A stretch of 64,000 nt of DNA from the NCBI GenBank assembly GCA_002633025.1, contig NMRB01000063.1:557637-621636 (forward strand), given 5' to 3'. Shown here one piece after another: positions 21,701-27,620 of the stretch; position 1 is the stretch's first letter, and every line of letters begins with the position of its first letter. The notes beneath the pieces are model-generated. The model had not been told where the DNA came from. It did no database searches and saw only the letters and a list, made by a program, of their open reading frames with translations. The translations under genes and the position numbers were made by a program. This stretch comes from Notospermus geniculatus (taxonomy: Eukaryota; Nemertea; Pilidiophora; Heteronemertea; Lineidae).

Positions 21701-23302
21701 AACAACAAAAACTTTTAGGGGACTCGCCTGCTGGAAAGCAGACAGAAGGTTTGTGTTGATTCTGTTCAAAATGGGAGAAACTTGATCACATCTTAAAGTG
21801 GCCCATACACGATCAATATTAATGCACAATATGGGCCCAAAATAGGGGCATTTGCTTCTGGCATAATGGGTAAAGAAAGATAGGCAATAATATTGCCCAT
21901 TTTGAGCCTCGTATTGTGCAATAATATTGCGCATGTATGGGCGGCTTAAGTTATGGTTCCCAAGATATTATATTTCAACCAACTGTTGGCTGATGCCGTT
22001 GTACCAATCTTTGGTTGCTGTTCATTAGAGAGTTGGATCGCCTGTTCCTCAACAGTTCGATGACTTATGCTCACTCAGGCCCGTATTCTAGAAGCCTCCT
22101 TAACTCTAAGGTCCACTTTAAGCTTTTGTATTCTGCTTTGCAAACAATAGGTGAAGGTAAACCTCAGAGTTAAGGAAGCTTCTAAAATACGGCCCTCAGT
22201 GTGACTAATGCCAACTTAAAGTCAGAAAAATTCAATTGATTCTGATTGTCAGTTTCTGCCCTGTGTAATCATGGTAATCATTGGGGAGTGCAAGTTATCC
22301 ATAAGGCTGCAACTCCATAGAGCTACATGGTATACAGACATGCCTGTTAACAATGGCGTTACAAAGGGTTTGAAACCGTGAAGCCATATACCGTGTAGCT
22401 CGCAGCTATGTACGGTAATCGCAGCCTAATGGCCTTGGCTTACTTAGACAGTGAATAGAGTATGCCTCTTATTGAAATGCATTGTTAGATGTGCACCAAT
22501 GGGGACAAAATGTTGTCAAGTGTGGAAGCGATGTTTGGGAAAGAGAAACAAAGATGGGAATTAGTAATTTTGAGACCACTCTTTTTCCTGCCTGCAAGAA
22601 CTTACTGTTCTAGTATTGTATGTATTCATGCCCTGTATATAATTATGTTGTATTGTGTACCAAGTGACAGACGCTGTCACATTCATTTATCTCAGTAGCA
22701 TTTCTTTCAGGGCCAGAAGGAGCCAACCTTTTTATATATCACCTCCCACAAGAATTCAGTGACTATGATCTCATGTCAACATTTGTGCCATTCGGCAATG
22801 TAATCTCAGCCAAGGTGTTTATTGATAAACAGACAAAGCTCAGCAAGTGTTTTGGTAAGTTTTCTGCTTCTTTTTTTTTTCTTCAGGGTGTAACAAAATA
22901 ATAGTAAAAGTAAAAGTCGTCTCCGAATTTTGCAAATTTTCGACCCCAATCGGGGTGTTCCTCAGGCACTTTCTAGTAGAGATCCCAGAAGTGAAGGACA
23001 AAATAACAAAATAAACTTCACCTGATGTACTGCTGGCTTTCGACTTCGCACCAGTGTCAACATTGAAATGGATTGGTCGGGAAAATACTAGATGCCAAGA
23101 TATGTGATGATATTGATCATGTTGATAGGTAAACCTATCAACCTATCCTCACCAAATTCTTTCCATCTTTATAGGTTTTGTTAGTTACGATAACCCCATA
23201 TCCGCCCAAACAGCCATCCAGAGTATGAATGGATTCCAAATAGGAACCAAGAGATTAAAGGTGCAACTCAAAAGACCCAAGAATGATAGCAAGCCATACT
23301 AG
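3689..23302 (+). CDS. CELF: CELF/Bruno-like RNA-binding protein, 3' part (14 exons; 5' end outside window)
   Basis: CELF proteins bind GU/UGU-rich RNA and control alternative splicing in the nucleus and mRNA decay and translation in the cytoplasm. Joined exons: 3689-3737, 4278-4406, 5178-5257, 5775-5918, 6420-6507, 7160-7231, 10686-10790, 15361-15435, 18097-18204, 19158-19184, 21337-21516, 21659-21748, 22711-22854, 23175-23302. They total 1,419 nt (472 residues plus stop) with every phase compatible and GT-AG borders throughout. The start is the end of RRM1 ([14 protein letters not shown]; human CELF1 has [14 protein letters not shown]). RRM2 has RNP2 KLFVGMI and RNP1 KGCAFVTF. A Gln/Ala/Ser/Asn linker follows, then RRM3 with RNP2 LFIYHL and RNP1 KCFGFVSY. 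The C terminus, [10 protein letters not shown] then TAG, is nearly identical to vertebrate CELF1/2 (KRSKNDSKPY). RRM1 should lie left of base 1. The sequence fits the CELF1/2 subgroup rather than CELF3-6; which vertebrate paralogue is closer cannot be decided, and a single pro-ortholog is expected. Two further candidate cassette exons are listed separately. Confidence 0.96.
4278..4406 (+). CDS. CELF: CELF exon: first half of RRM2
   Basis: Enters in phase 1 and encodes [15 protein letters not shown] followed by the helix and strand up to ENDQSKG. RNP2 (KLFVGMI) is intact. The donor gtgagt splits the glycine of RNP1. Human CELF1 reads VEDRKLFIGMISKKC here. Confidence 0.96.
5178..5257 (+). CDS. 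CELF: CELF exon: RNP1 of RRM2
   Basis: Encodes [20 protein letters not shown] and HHSQTMD, which contains RNP1 and the second helix of RRM2. The acceptor has a pyrimidine tract (tctctttttcag) and the donor is gtaagt. The phase fits both neighbouring exons. Confidence 0.96.
5775..5918 (+). CDS. CELF: CELF exon: end of RRM2 and start of linker
   Basis: 48 codons in phase 0, beginning [18 protein letters not shown] (human [18 protein letters not shown]) and ending [11 protein letters not shown] before gtaagt. The first part is the last strand of RRM2. The rest opens the divergent linker that carries the splicing-activation and repression surfaces of CELF proteins. Confidence 0.95.
6420..6507 (+). 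CDS. CELF: CELF linker exon ([11 protein letters not shown]...)
   Basis: Phase 0 in, phase 1 out. It starts [19 protein letters not shown] and ends DAMQLQP, aligning with human CELF1 LLQQTASSGNLNTL and NAMQLQN. The acceptor has a very strong T tract. It is the last exon before a run of phase 1-1 linker exons. Confidence 0.9.
7160..7231 (+). CDS. CELF: CELF linker exon, 72 nt, phase 1-1
   Basis: Encodes [20 protein letters not shown] and GNNP, matching the alanine-rich segment LQNLAALAAAASA of CELF1. Acceptor gttccag, donor gtaatc. It could be skipped without a frameshift. Confidence 0.9.
8025..8141 (+). CDS. Candidate additional CELF cassette exon, 117 nt, phase 1-1
   Basis: Acceptor attcatcag, donor gtaatg. 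When spliced in phase 1 the frame is open throughout, starting [20 protein letters not shown] and ending [10 protein letters not shown]. It would insert 39 residues into the linker between the exons at 7160 and 10686. Charged and Met/Tyr/Pro residues make it unlike the usual Ser/Ala/Gln linker, and no known CELF exon is recognised in it. The open frame and matching phases could be chance, so it is called only as a candidate. Confidence 0.35.
8574..8755. mobile_element. MITE with CAGTGGAACCTC termini and TA target duplication
   Basis: Element 8576-8753 begins CAGTGGAACCTCTCTATTAA and ends with the inverse GGAGGTTCCACTG, flanked by TA on both sides. An internal gaggtgtcc motif is repeated. Length 178 bp. 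TA duplication and termini fit a Tc1/mariner-type non-autonomous element. It lies in the intron downstream of the candidate exon at 8025. Confidence 0.85.
9739..9830 (+). repeat. 45-bp tandem duplication
   Basis: The block containing ataacaaaatcagagaaagg through aaaatcttacct occurs twice head to tail with no visible difference, which indicates a recent slippage or unequal-exchange event within the CELF intron. Confidence 0.85.
10003..10350 (+). repeat. Minisatellite, 22-bp-type unit (ACCACTGTATTAAACCATCAGT)
   Basis: About 340 bp of variants of accactgtattaaaccatca, interspersed with longer units containing gttggactgtatt. The mixture of short and long units shows higher-order organisation. 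Not coding. It lies about 340 bp upstream of the CELF exon at 10686. Confidence 0.9.
10686..10790 (+). CDS. CELF: CELF linker exon, 105 nt, phase 1-1
   Basis: Encodes [20 protein letters not shown] and a Ser/Thr/Pro tail ending SSVTPG. Acceptor gtgttcag, donor gtacag. Composition and phase fit the CELF linker. There is no close residue-by-residue match to human CELF1, so assignment rests on frame, phase, splice sites and position. Confidence 0.8.
10963..11185. mobile_element. Diverged inverted-repeat element
   Basis: The left end carries gtgagagtt followed by ggtttggctctctatgggtg. The right end carries the inverse, cccattgagagccaac and aactctcac. Arms are imperfect. A related block lies at about 50725-50860. 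Interpreted as an old MITE. Confidence 0.55.
11348..11625. mobile_element. MITE family A, copy 1 (CAGTACTCTGCACAATTGACC termini)
   Basis: Element 11350-11623 begins CAGTACTCTGCACAATTGAC and ends with the inverse GGTCAATTGTGCTCCGTACTG, flanked by TA. It contains GC-rich subterminal ggaaggta/taccttcc-type repeats. A second copy is at 49318-49573. Overlapping open frames of 94-139 codons are by-products of the element. Confidence 0.85.
12092..12102 (+). other. Isolated tRNA B-box-like sequence
   Basis: ggttcgattcc is a perfect Pol III B box, but no A box or cloverleaf is visible upstream. Possibly a SINE fragment. Confidence 0.35.
12326..12794. mobile_element. MITE with AGCTGCGTTCACACTG termini, 463 bp
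   Basis: Element 12329-12791 starts AGCTGCGTTCACACTGGGC and ends CAGTGTGAACACAGCT, an inverted pair. It is flanked by TAT on each side, consistent with a 3-bp target duplication. The interior is rich in aaaacg/cgtttt repeats, which create a 148-codon open frame that is not a gene. Confidence 0.8.
12917..13160 (+). mobile_element. tRNA-derived SINE
   Basis: A tRNA-like head carries an A box (tagcccagtggt, 12929-12940) and a degenerate B box (tgtttcaattgg, about 12973) at tRNA spacing, with gcctaacagacggcaggt as an anticodon-arm relic. A tRNA-unrelated body follows to about 13160. It sits in CELF sense orientation within an intron. Confidence 0.65.
13399..13446 (+). CDS. Candidate CELF microexon, 48 nt, phase 1-1
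   Basis: Acceptor ctctttgttccag and a perfect gtaagt donor frame a 48-nt exon that enters and leaves in phase 1, reading [16 protein letters not shown]. The Ser/Gly/Pro/Gln composition resembles the surrounding linker. It lies in the 4.6-kb intron between the exons at 10686 and 15361. Splicing onward would turn the next glycine codon into cysteine. Not a recognised vertebrate CELF exon. Confidence 0.4.
13632..14806 (+). repeat. Tandem duplication of a ~586-bp segment
   Basis: Copy 1 spans about 13632-14219 and copy 2 about 14220-14806. The match begins at a C-rich accccaactcgatnatgagg motif and ends at ccttcctgtccacaa. Scattered substitutions and small indels separate them, so the duplication is moderately old. 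Each copy carries a C-rich junction, a likely recombination point. No CELF exon is inside. Confidence 0.9.
15361..15435 (+). CDS. CELF: CELF linker exon, 75 nt, phase 1-1
   Basis: Encodes [20 protein letters not shown] and LANNP, close in character to the LQNLAALAAAASA block of vertebrate CELF proteins. Acceptor tctcgttctag, donor gtgggt. It ends in the same Asn-Asn-Pro-Gly as the exon at 7160 (GNNPG), which suggests exon duplication within the linker. Confidence 0.88.
16222..16338. mobile_element. Short inverted-repeat element
   Basis: taagcctagtgtacatcagc with ccttgcgactagaagcaact on the left pairs with agttgcttccaatcgcaagg and cgctaggcttta on the right. Roughly 117 bp with imperfect arms of about 45 bp, a MITE-like fold-back. 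Confidence 0.7.
16610..16935 (-). promoter_or_regulatory. Cluster of AGGTCA nuclear-receptor half-sites
   Basis: tgaccttgaccttgacct near 16613, ttgaccttgacct near 16686, tgacctcttcttgacctt near 16792 and cttgacctt near 16919 place many AGGTCA half-sites on the minus strand, several as TCAAGGTCA (ERR/SF-1-type). Regulatory activity is inferred only; the run could also be a simple tandem repeat. Confidence 0.35.
17588..17963. mobile_element. MITE family B, copy 1 (CAATGGGGAACC termini)
   Basis: About 375 bp. The left end carries aatggggaaccggaggaac followed by tcacgacgtggcgctg and gagcagtgcaaccg; the right end is the approximate inverse (cggtcgcactgctcgcagcg and ggttcctcattgccc). A homologous copy lies at 60391-60748 in the NELL region. 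Confidence 0.8.
18097..18204 (+). CDS. CELF: CELF linker exon with NAGNAG acceptor, 108 nt, phase 1-1
   Basis: Encodes [20 protein letters not shown] followed by a Gly/Ser/Ala stretch ending LSTTG. The acceptor reads ttcacagcag, so splicing at 18097 or 18100 would include or omit one alanine. Donor gtaaga. The phase fits both neighbours. Confidence 0.9.
19158..19184 (+). CDS. CELF: CELF microexon, 27 nt, phase 1-1
   Basis: Acceptor ttgtttgttgcag, donor gtttgc. It encodes [10 protein letters not shown] across the splice, which matches SGTNALTTSS in human CELF1 and is why this very short exon is accepted. The nine residues could be skipped without a frameshift. Confidence 0.78.
19560..19686. 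mobile_element. Fold-back MITE with ~55-bp arms
   Basis: Left ggtcatattcataaa with gttctatcgttagaaccgtc pairs with right gacggttctaacgatagaac and tttatgaatacgaccc. The loop is short (about 14 bp). It lies between the CELF 27-nt microexon and the exon at 21337. Confidence 0.85.
20008..20113. mobile_element. MITE with TCCATATTCATAAA termini
   Basis: Left ggatccatattcataaa and right tttatgaatatggaccc are inverted, each followed inward by acttaagt-type sequence. A partial copy occurs at about 33718-33793 and a fragment follows at 20118-20150. Confidence 0.75.
21337..21516 (+). CDS. CELF: CELF linker exon, 180 nt
   Basis: Begins [20 protein letters not shown] and ends [16 protein letters not shown]. 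It corresponds to the CELF1 segment with GSLAGMAALNGG and MEALTQAYSGIQQY. Acceptor ctttag, donor gtttgt, phase 1-1. Rich in Asn, Ser and Thr. Confidence 0.93.
21659..21748 (+). CDS. CELF: CELF linker exon preceding RRM3, 90 nt
   Basis: Encodes [20 protein letters not shown] and [11 protein letters not shown], the position of GAAGSQKEGPEG in human CELF1. Acceptor tttctttccag, donor gtttgt, phase 1-1. The next exon starts with [12 protein letters not shown]. Confidence 0.9.
21793..21949. mobile_element. MITE flanked by TTAA
   Basis: Element 21797-21945 has imperfect inverted ends (agtggcccatacac and atgtatgggcggc) and an interior rich in caataatattgccc inversions. TTAA lies directly on both sides. 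TTAA duplication is typical of piggyBac-type targets, so this may be a piggyBac-mobilised MITE. Confidence 0.6.
22074..22199. mobile_element. Fold-back MITE (GGCCCGTATTCTAGAAGC type)
   Basis: ctcaggcccgtattctagaa on the left pairs with ttctaaaatacggccctcag on the right, and inner blocks ccttaactct/agagttaagg also pair. About 125 bp, located between the last linker exon and the first RRM3 exon. Confidence 0.8.
22711..22854 (+). CDS. CELF: CELF exon: first part of RRM3
   Basis: Encodes [20 protein letters not shown] and continues to [13 protein letters not shown], nearly identical to vertebrate CELF1/2. RNP2 is LFIYHL. The donor gtaagt splits the glycine codon of RNP1. Acceptor tttctttcag. Confidence 0.97.
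23175..23302 (+). CDS. CELF: CELF terminal coding exon: end of RRM3 and stop
   Basis: Completes RNP1 (KCFGFVSY) and encodes [20 protein letters not shown], then [19 protein letters not shown] and TAG at 23300-23302. The C-terminal ending is invariant in CELF1/2-type proteins, so this is the end of the protein. Confidence 0.97.
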
Positions 23303-24158
23303 GACTAGCGCCTTTTGTTTTTATCAAGGTATGTACTGACGTACTGACCTCGACATTGTGAGGTTTTGCGTCATGTTGGAAAAGGTTATTTGACATTTGA
23401 ATCTCTCTTTTATGATGTGGATTTTAGGTATGTTTTCTTTTTTAAAAGGAAATGGGTTCATTTTGAGGATCAAGGGATAGTTCATTAAAATTTCAAGGAA
23501 TGTGGGAAAAGGGTGCAAAAGGTTGATGGCTTGGGCTTTTGATGAATTATATCCTTCTTTCACCCACCAACCCCAAAAAGAACCCTTGGGGCATTGACCC
23601 AGACAGAATGTGTGACAACGAGCTACGCTACGGATGGTGCTATTCTCTGTGTCACCCTAAGGAAATAGGGTTTTCACGTGTGCATGATAGGAAGAAGACA
23701 CATGAAAGCCTTCTTTACTTGGGGTGATGGAGATTTTCATGTTTTTTTGTTTTTATTGATAAATATTTTATATACCGTAATGCATATCTACCTATAGTCT
23801 ATTTGATATTTTGATGGTCTTTTCTAAGATGTTGGGTATTGAAGTAGAGTTATTAGGTCATTCATGGAATAGGAAGAATCTCTTGGTATACTATATCATT
23901 CACAAATTGTTGTTAAAATCATGTTGAGATATTATAAACGTGGATAGCTTGAAGCTGTGTTGCAGTAAAGATGAACAAAATGGGTATTGTCCTGCTGTGT
24001 CCTAGATTGTTGAAAGAAAAATATGTGTCCATTTACATAAACTGTTAAAACAAAAAAATGTGTCCAAATGGCTTACTCTTCTGATGGCAAATAAGTTCTA
24101 CTGCAAATGATTTGATGTGTCAAACTTTATTCCCGAACATGGAAGTTTATTGAGTAGT

Positions 24159-24282
24159 GCCCATTCCACATGGTCATAATTTTGATCAAAGTTTTTGAAT
24201 ATGCCAAATAAGGGCACATAGGCCCTCACCCTGCACTGCTATATTCAGAAACTGATCAAAATTATGACCTTGTGGAATGGGC
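24159..24282. repeat. Inverted repeat in probable CELF 3' UTR
   Basis: gcccattccacatggtcata with attttgatcaa pairs with ttgatcaaaattatgacctt and gtggaatgggc. Arms are about 32 bp with one mismatch and the loop is about 60 bp. MITE-like; in RNA it would form a stem. Confidence 0.8.
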
Positions 24283-26046
24283 GTACGGCTCTCTTCTCCA
24301 TTTTTGTTGGCATGTGTAGGATTATCTATTAGTAAAAGCTTTGGTTCAAATAGTCAGCAAAATGGAAATTAAACAACACAAAATAGTCTTTCAGTCTTAT
24401 TTCATTACCACAAATAATTGTGCATTGGACGCTATGCTTTTTAACAGTGGTGCTTCAGTTTGAGTTGAACATACATGTAACTATCACTAGGTGCTTAGAT
24501 GTCTTAAAAACCTGGCCTCTGACACTGCCTGAGATGATACCCGAGAGTTGTTGGCCTTGACCTGTCTTGTCTCAGTTTCCTGTTTTATGATACCATCAAT
24601 GTTTGGCCTTTATTTGTTTATCCTGCCCTTGTTTTCATGGTGCTTTCCCTTGTATTTTATTTGTTACGGTGTTTAGGGTACCCTCTGCTTGACAATCCGT
24701 GTAGCTTTTGGGACTAGGGTTTCGTTCAAAACAGAATATTTGTTTTAACTTTTGTTTCACTTTCCCCTGTCTTAACCATTGTCGTCATGACCAATTCGAT
24801 GGAATAAAAAAGAAATTTTTTTGGCCAGTTGAGGTCAACAACAGCGTTCTTTTGAAGATGGGTAACATGAAATCATGTTCCATGGCATATTCTTAGCCAA
24901 AATCACCATGGTGATGAGGCAATGAGGTTTTACCTAATGAAATGTGCTCAGGAGGTCGTATGAAAAGAACTATCCAAGAATGAACTCAACGCATTGGTTC
25001 CTGAATCAATAACATCTTTTGTTTGATAAAAATGAATCAGTTGTTCGTTATGTCAGACGCAATGTGATTACAGTATATTGACAACAATGGGGTGAATATA
25101 AACGAGGAATCATGCTGACAGACATGCAAATGGAACGTTTACCTCACTCTGTGGCAAAAACTTCTTCCATAATGGGTTTATTGCTGTGCCTCAACTTTTA
25201 GTAAATTTAATCTTTTGTGCTTGATGAGTTCACCAAGCTTGTTATAACGGAAGTCAGGATCAGTTTGGTTACAGGGGTCACCAAAGTTTCCATCTCGGTT
25301 ATGACGACAATGATTAAGTTCTTCTAATTTTGTTCATGTGCTATGTTGCTTATTTTGTGCATTGATGTCCCCCAAAATATCAAGTGAAACCCTTCGTAAT
25401 TAAGTTTCAGATGTGTTGAATATGATTTCAAATCAAAGAATTGAAAAATGACTCCAACAAGTTGAATTGCTTCTGATAAAAAATTTGGTTTCTTGCATGA
25501 ACATTCCTAATTGTTTGGCCCGTCCCCCTCAAAAATCCTTTTTATTTGCAATCCTACTTTAATATATTGCTGTGTTGTGGTCCAGCCGTTGGTGCATTTT
25601 ATATGTCGGCTCCATGTTGACACAATCTATCAGATTTCAGTCTATGAGATATTCTATCTGCATTGGTCATTTGTCTGCACCATGCACCACCATTGGTGCT
25701 TACTCTCAGGTGTTAATGGCTGGGTGACCATTAACCTCCGAATTCCTTATCATCATTTTGCATTGCTCTACTATGGAACGCAAATTGCATGCACATGCAC
25801 AGTTCGTTCTCTGTGCGTTTCCAAAGGGGATGACACCCTTTTCACCTTGAAATTGACGGTCACAAATTTGGAGGTACACGTACATGTATCGCTAAACAGC
25901 AAAAACATCAATAACTTCTTAACAATTTTCTTTGGTTCTGCATGTTCCCCTTGCATTTTCTTCATCTCTAAAATATTGGTCGTATCCAGTACAGGCAATG
26001 CATGTAGGATATAGTACCGGTATTTAGTAAAAGAAGGAAACTTAGG

Positions 26047-26352
26047 CCCGTATTCAATAAGGGTGATCATCGCACGTTTAAGGGTGTTTTGGCCTAATCA
26101 GCGTACAAATTCTGCATTACACAGGTTAAAGGCCTAGAAAACTATTGTCTGATGTCTGTACGGTGGTTCACCAGAGGCGTTTACCCGCAGGATAATCACA
26201 CGCGTCTAACTATCCTGCGTCTAAGTCAAAGAGCATGAAGGAAATGTTGAACGATCAGGAAGGCTTGTCTAGAATTTTTCCAACACTTTCTATTGTCCTC
26301 CCACACTAAGACGCAGGAATGTTAGACGCGTGTAATCATCGTGTGGGTAAAA
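26047..26352. mobile_element. MITE cut at an assembly gap
   Basis: Starts ggcccgtattcaataaggg. Inner arms atcacacgcgtctaactatc with tgcgtctaagt pair with acactaagacgcaggaatgt and agacgcgtgtaatca. The expected right terminus (the inverse of the left end) is missing at the N. Copy 2 of the flanking block lacks the element. Confidence 0.65.
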
Positions 26353-26353
26353 N
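26353..26353. other. Assembly gap (single N)
   Basis: One N joins two copies of the same ~390-bp block, so it marks a contig join rather than one unread base. Confidence 0.9.
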
Positions 26354-26889
26354 TTCTATCTGCATTGGTCATTTGTCTGCACCATGCACCACCATTGGTG
26401 CTTACTATCAGGTGTTAATGGCTGGGTGACCATTAACCTCCGAATTCCTTATCATCATTTTGCATTGCTCTACTATGGAACGCAAATTGCATGCACATGC
26501 ACAGTTCGTTCTCTGTGCGTTTCCAAAGGGGATGACACCCTTTTCACCTTGAAATTGACAGTCACAAATTTGGTGGTACATGTATCTGTACACAGCAAAA
26601 ACACTGATAACTTCTTAACAATTTTCTTTGGTTCTGCATGTTCCCCTTGCATTTTAATTACTTTGCCTGTACTGGATACTACCGGGTACCAATATTTTAG
26701 AGATGAAGAAAATGCATGTAGGATATAGTACCGGTATTTAGTAAAAGAAGGAAATTTAGTGTTTGTGAAGAGTTAACTGATCATTTAACTGATATATTTA
26801 AAAAGAAACCTCTTTTGCATATGAACAAAACTTGATGGAAGTCATGTGATACACATCTTGAAACATGATTGACCCTAATCTTACCTTTC

Positions 26890-26960
26890 AGAATATTAAT
26901 GATCAACTGTGATCAACTGATCAACTGTGATCAACTGTTGATCAATAATGATCAACTGTG
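26890..26960 (+). repeat. GATCAACTG short tandem repeat
   Basis: At least five copies of gatcaactg or tgatcaactgt in about 70 bp, in the probable CELF 3' UTR. Simple slippage repeat. Confidence 0.8.
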
Positions 26961-27229
26961 TGTGCACTGTCTTATGACTTGAGTGTTATACATAGTGAGG
27001 TTAATGTGACATGTAAGCCGCTCTGCAGAAGTGGAAAATATATGTTTGGGTTTGATTCCTGTCTGTTTGTGCATAATGATCTTCTGTCTTTCAGAAAATT
27101 GCTTACATGCACTGCAGCCTTAATCTACATGTAATCATATGTAGAAATTCCCGTGCCATGTTTTTTAAACGTCCAATATGTGTTGGTGGTTATTGTGAGC
27201 ACATCTGTTTTATGGAAAGTTAGCCTAGC

Positions 27230-27620
27230 GTTAGACCTAAACTCACTTGTCTGAAGAAAGAGTTGGATAACAAGATCTTGCATTCCAACTGAACCAACAC
27301 TGTGGGCAGCTGTAAGCTTTCATGAAGCGAAAGTTGCATAATGAGGTTTTGTATTTCAACTGAGCCAATCAACACTGTGGGAAGCGAAAGCTGTTGACTG
27401 AAGCATCCATGTAAGTTGGATAACAAAGTTTTGTATTTCAACTGAGCCAATCAACACTGTGGGTAGTGTAGGTGATTGTCAGAAGCATAAGTTGGATAAA
27501 AGCAGTTTTGTATTTCAACTGAGCCAGTCAACACTGTGAGAAGCGTAGGTTGTTGGCTGAAGCATAAGTTGCATAATGAGGTTTTGTATTTCAATTTCAA
27601 CTGACCCAATCAACACTGTG
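27230..27620 (+). repeat. Long-period tandem repeat (~75 bp unit)
   Basis: The block ttttgtatttcaactgagcc with aatcaacactgtgggaagc and taagttggataa recurs about five times with variation. Minisatellite-like and non-coding. Confidence 0.8.

Larger units (their letters stand above)
25652..26752 (+). repeat. ~390-bp block duplicated across an assembly gap (N at 26353)
   Basis: Copy 1 (about 25652-26044) and copy 2 (26354-26752) share ttctatctgcattggtcatt through the gaaggaaa block, offset by about 702 bp, with few substitutions. Copy 1 is followed by 26047-26352, an element with a ggcccgtattcaataag left end that is cut at the N. The join looks like two alleles placed in series. Confidence 0.85.

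Noticed and set aside
23539-23727. 62-codon open frame soon after the CELF stop
   Set aside because: No homology; the C-terminal KNDSKPY then stop is the conserved end of the family.
25511-26014. 167-codon open frame, repeated in part at 26384-26728
   Set aside because: Duplicated at the assembly join, no recognised domain, and the frame is not preserved to the end in copy 2.
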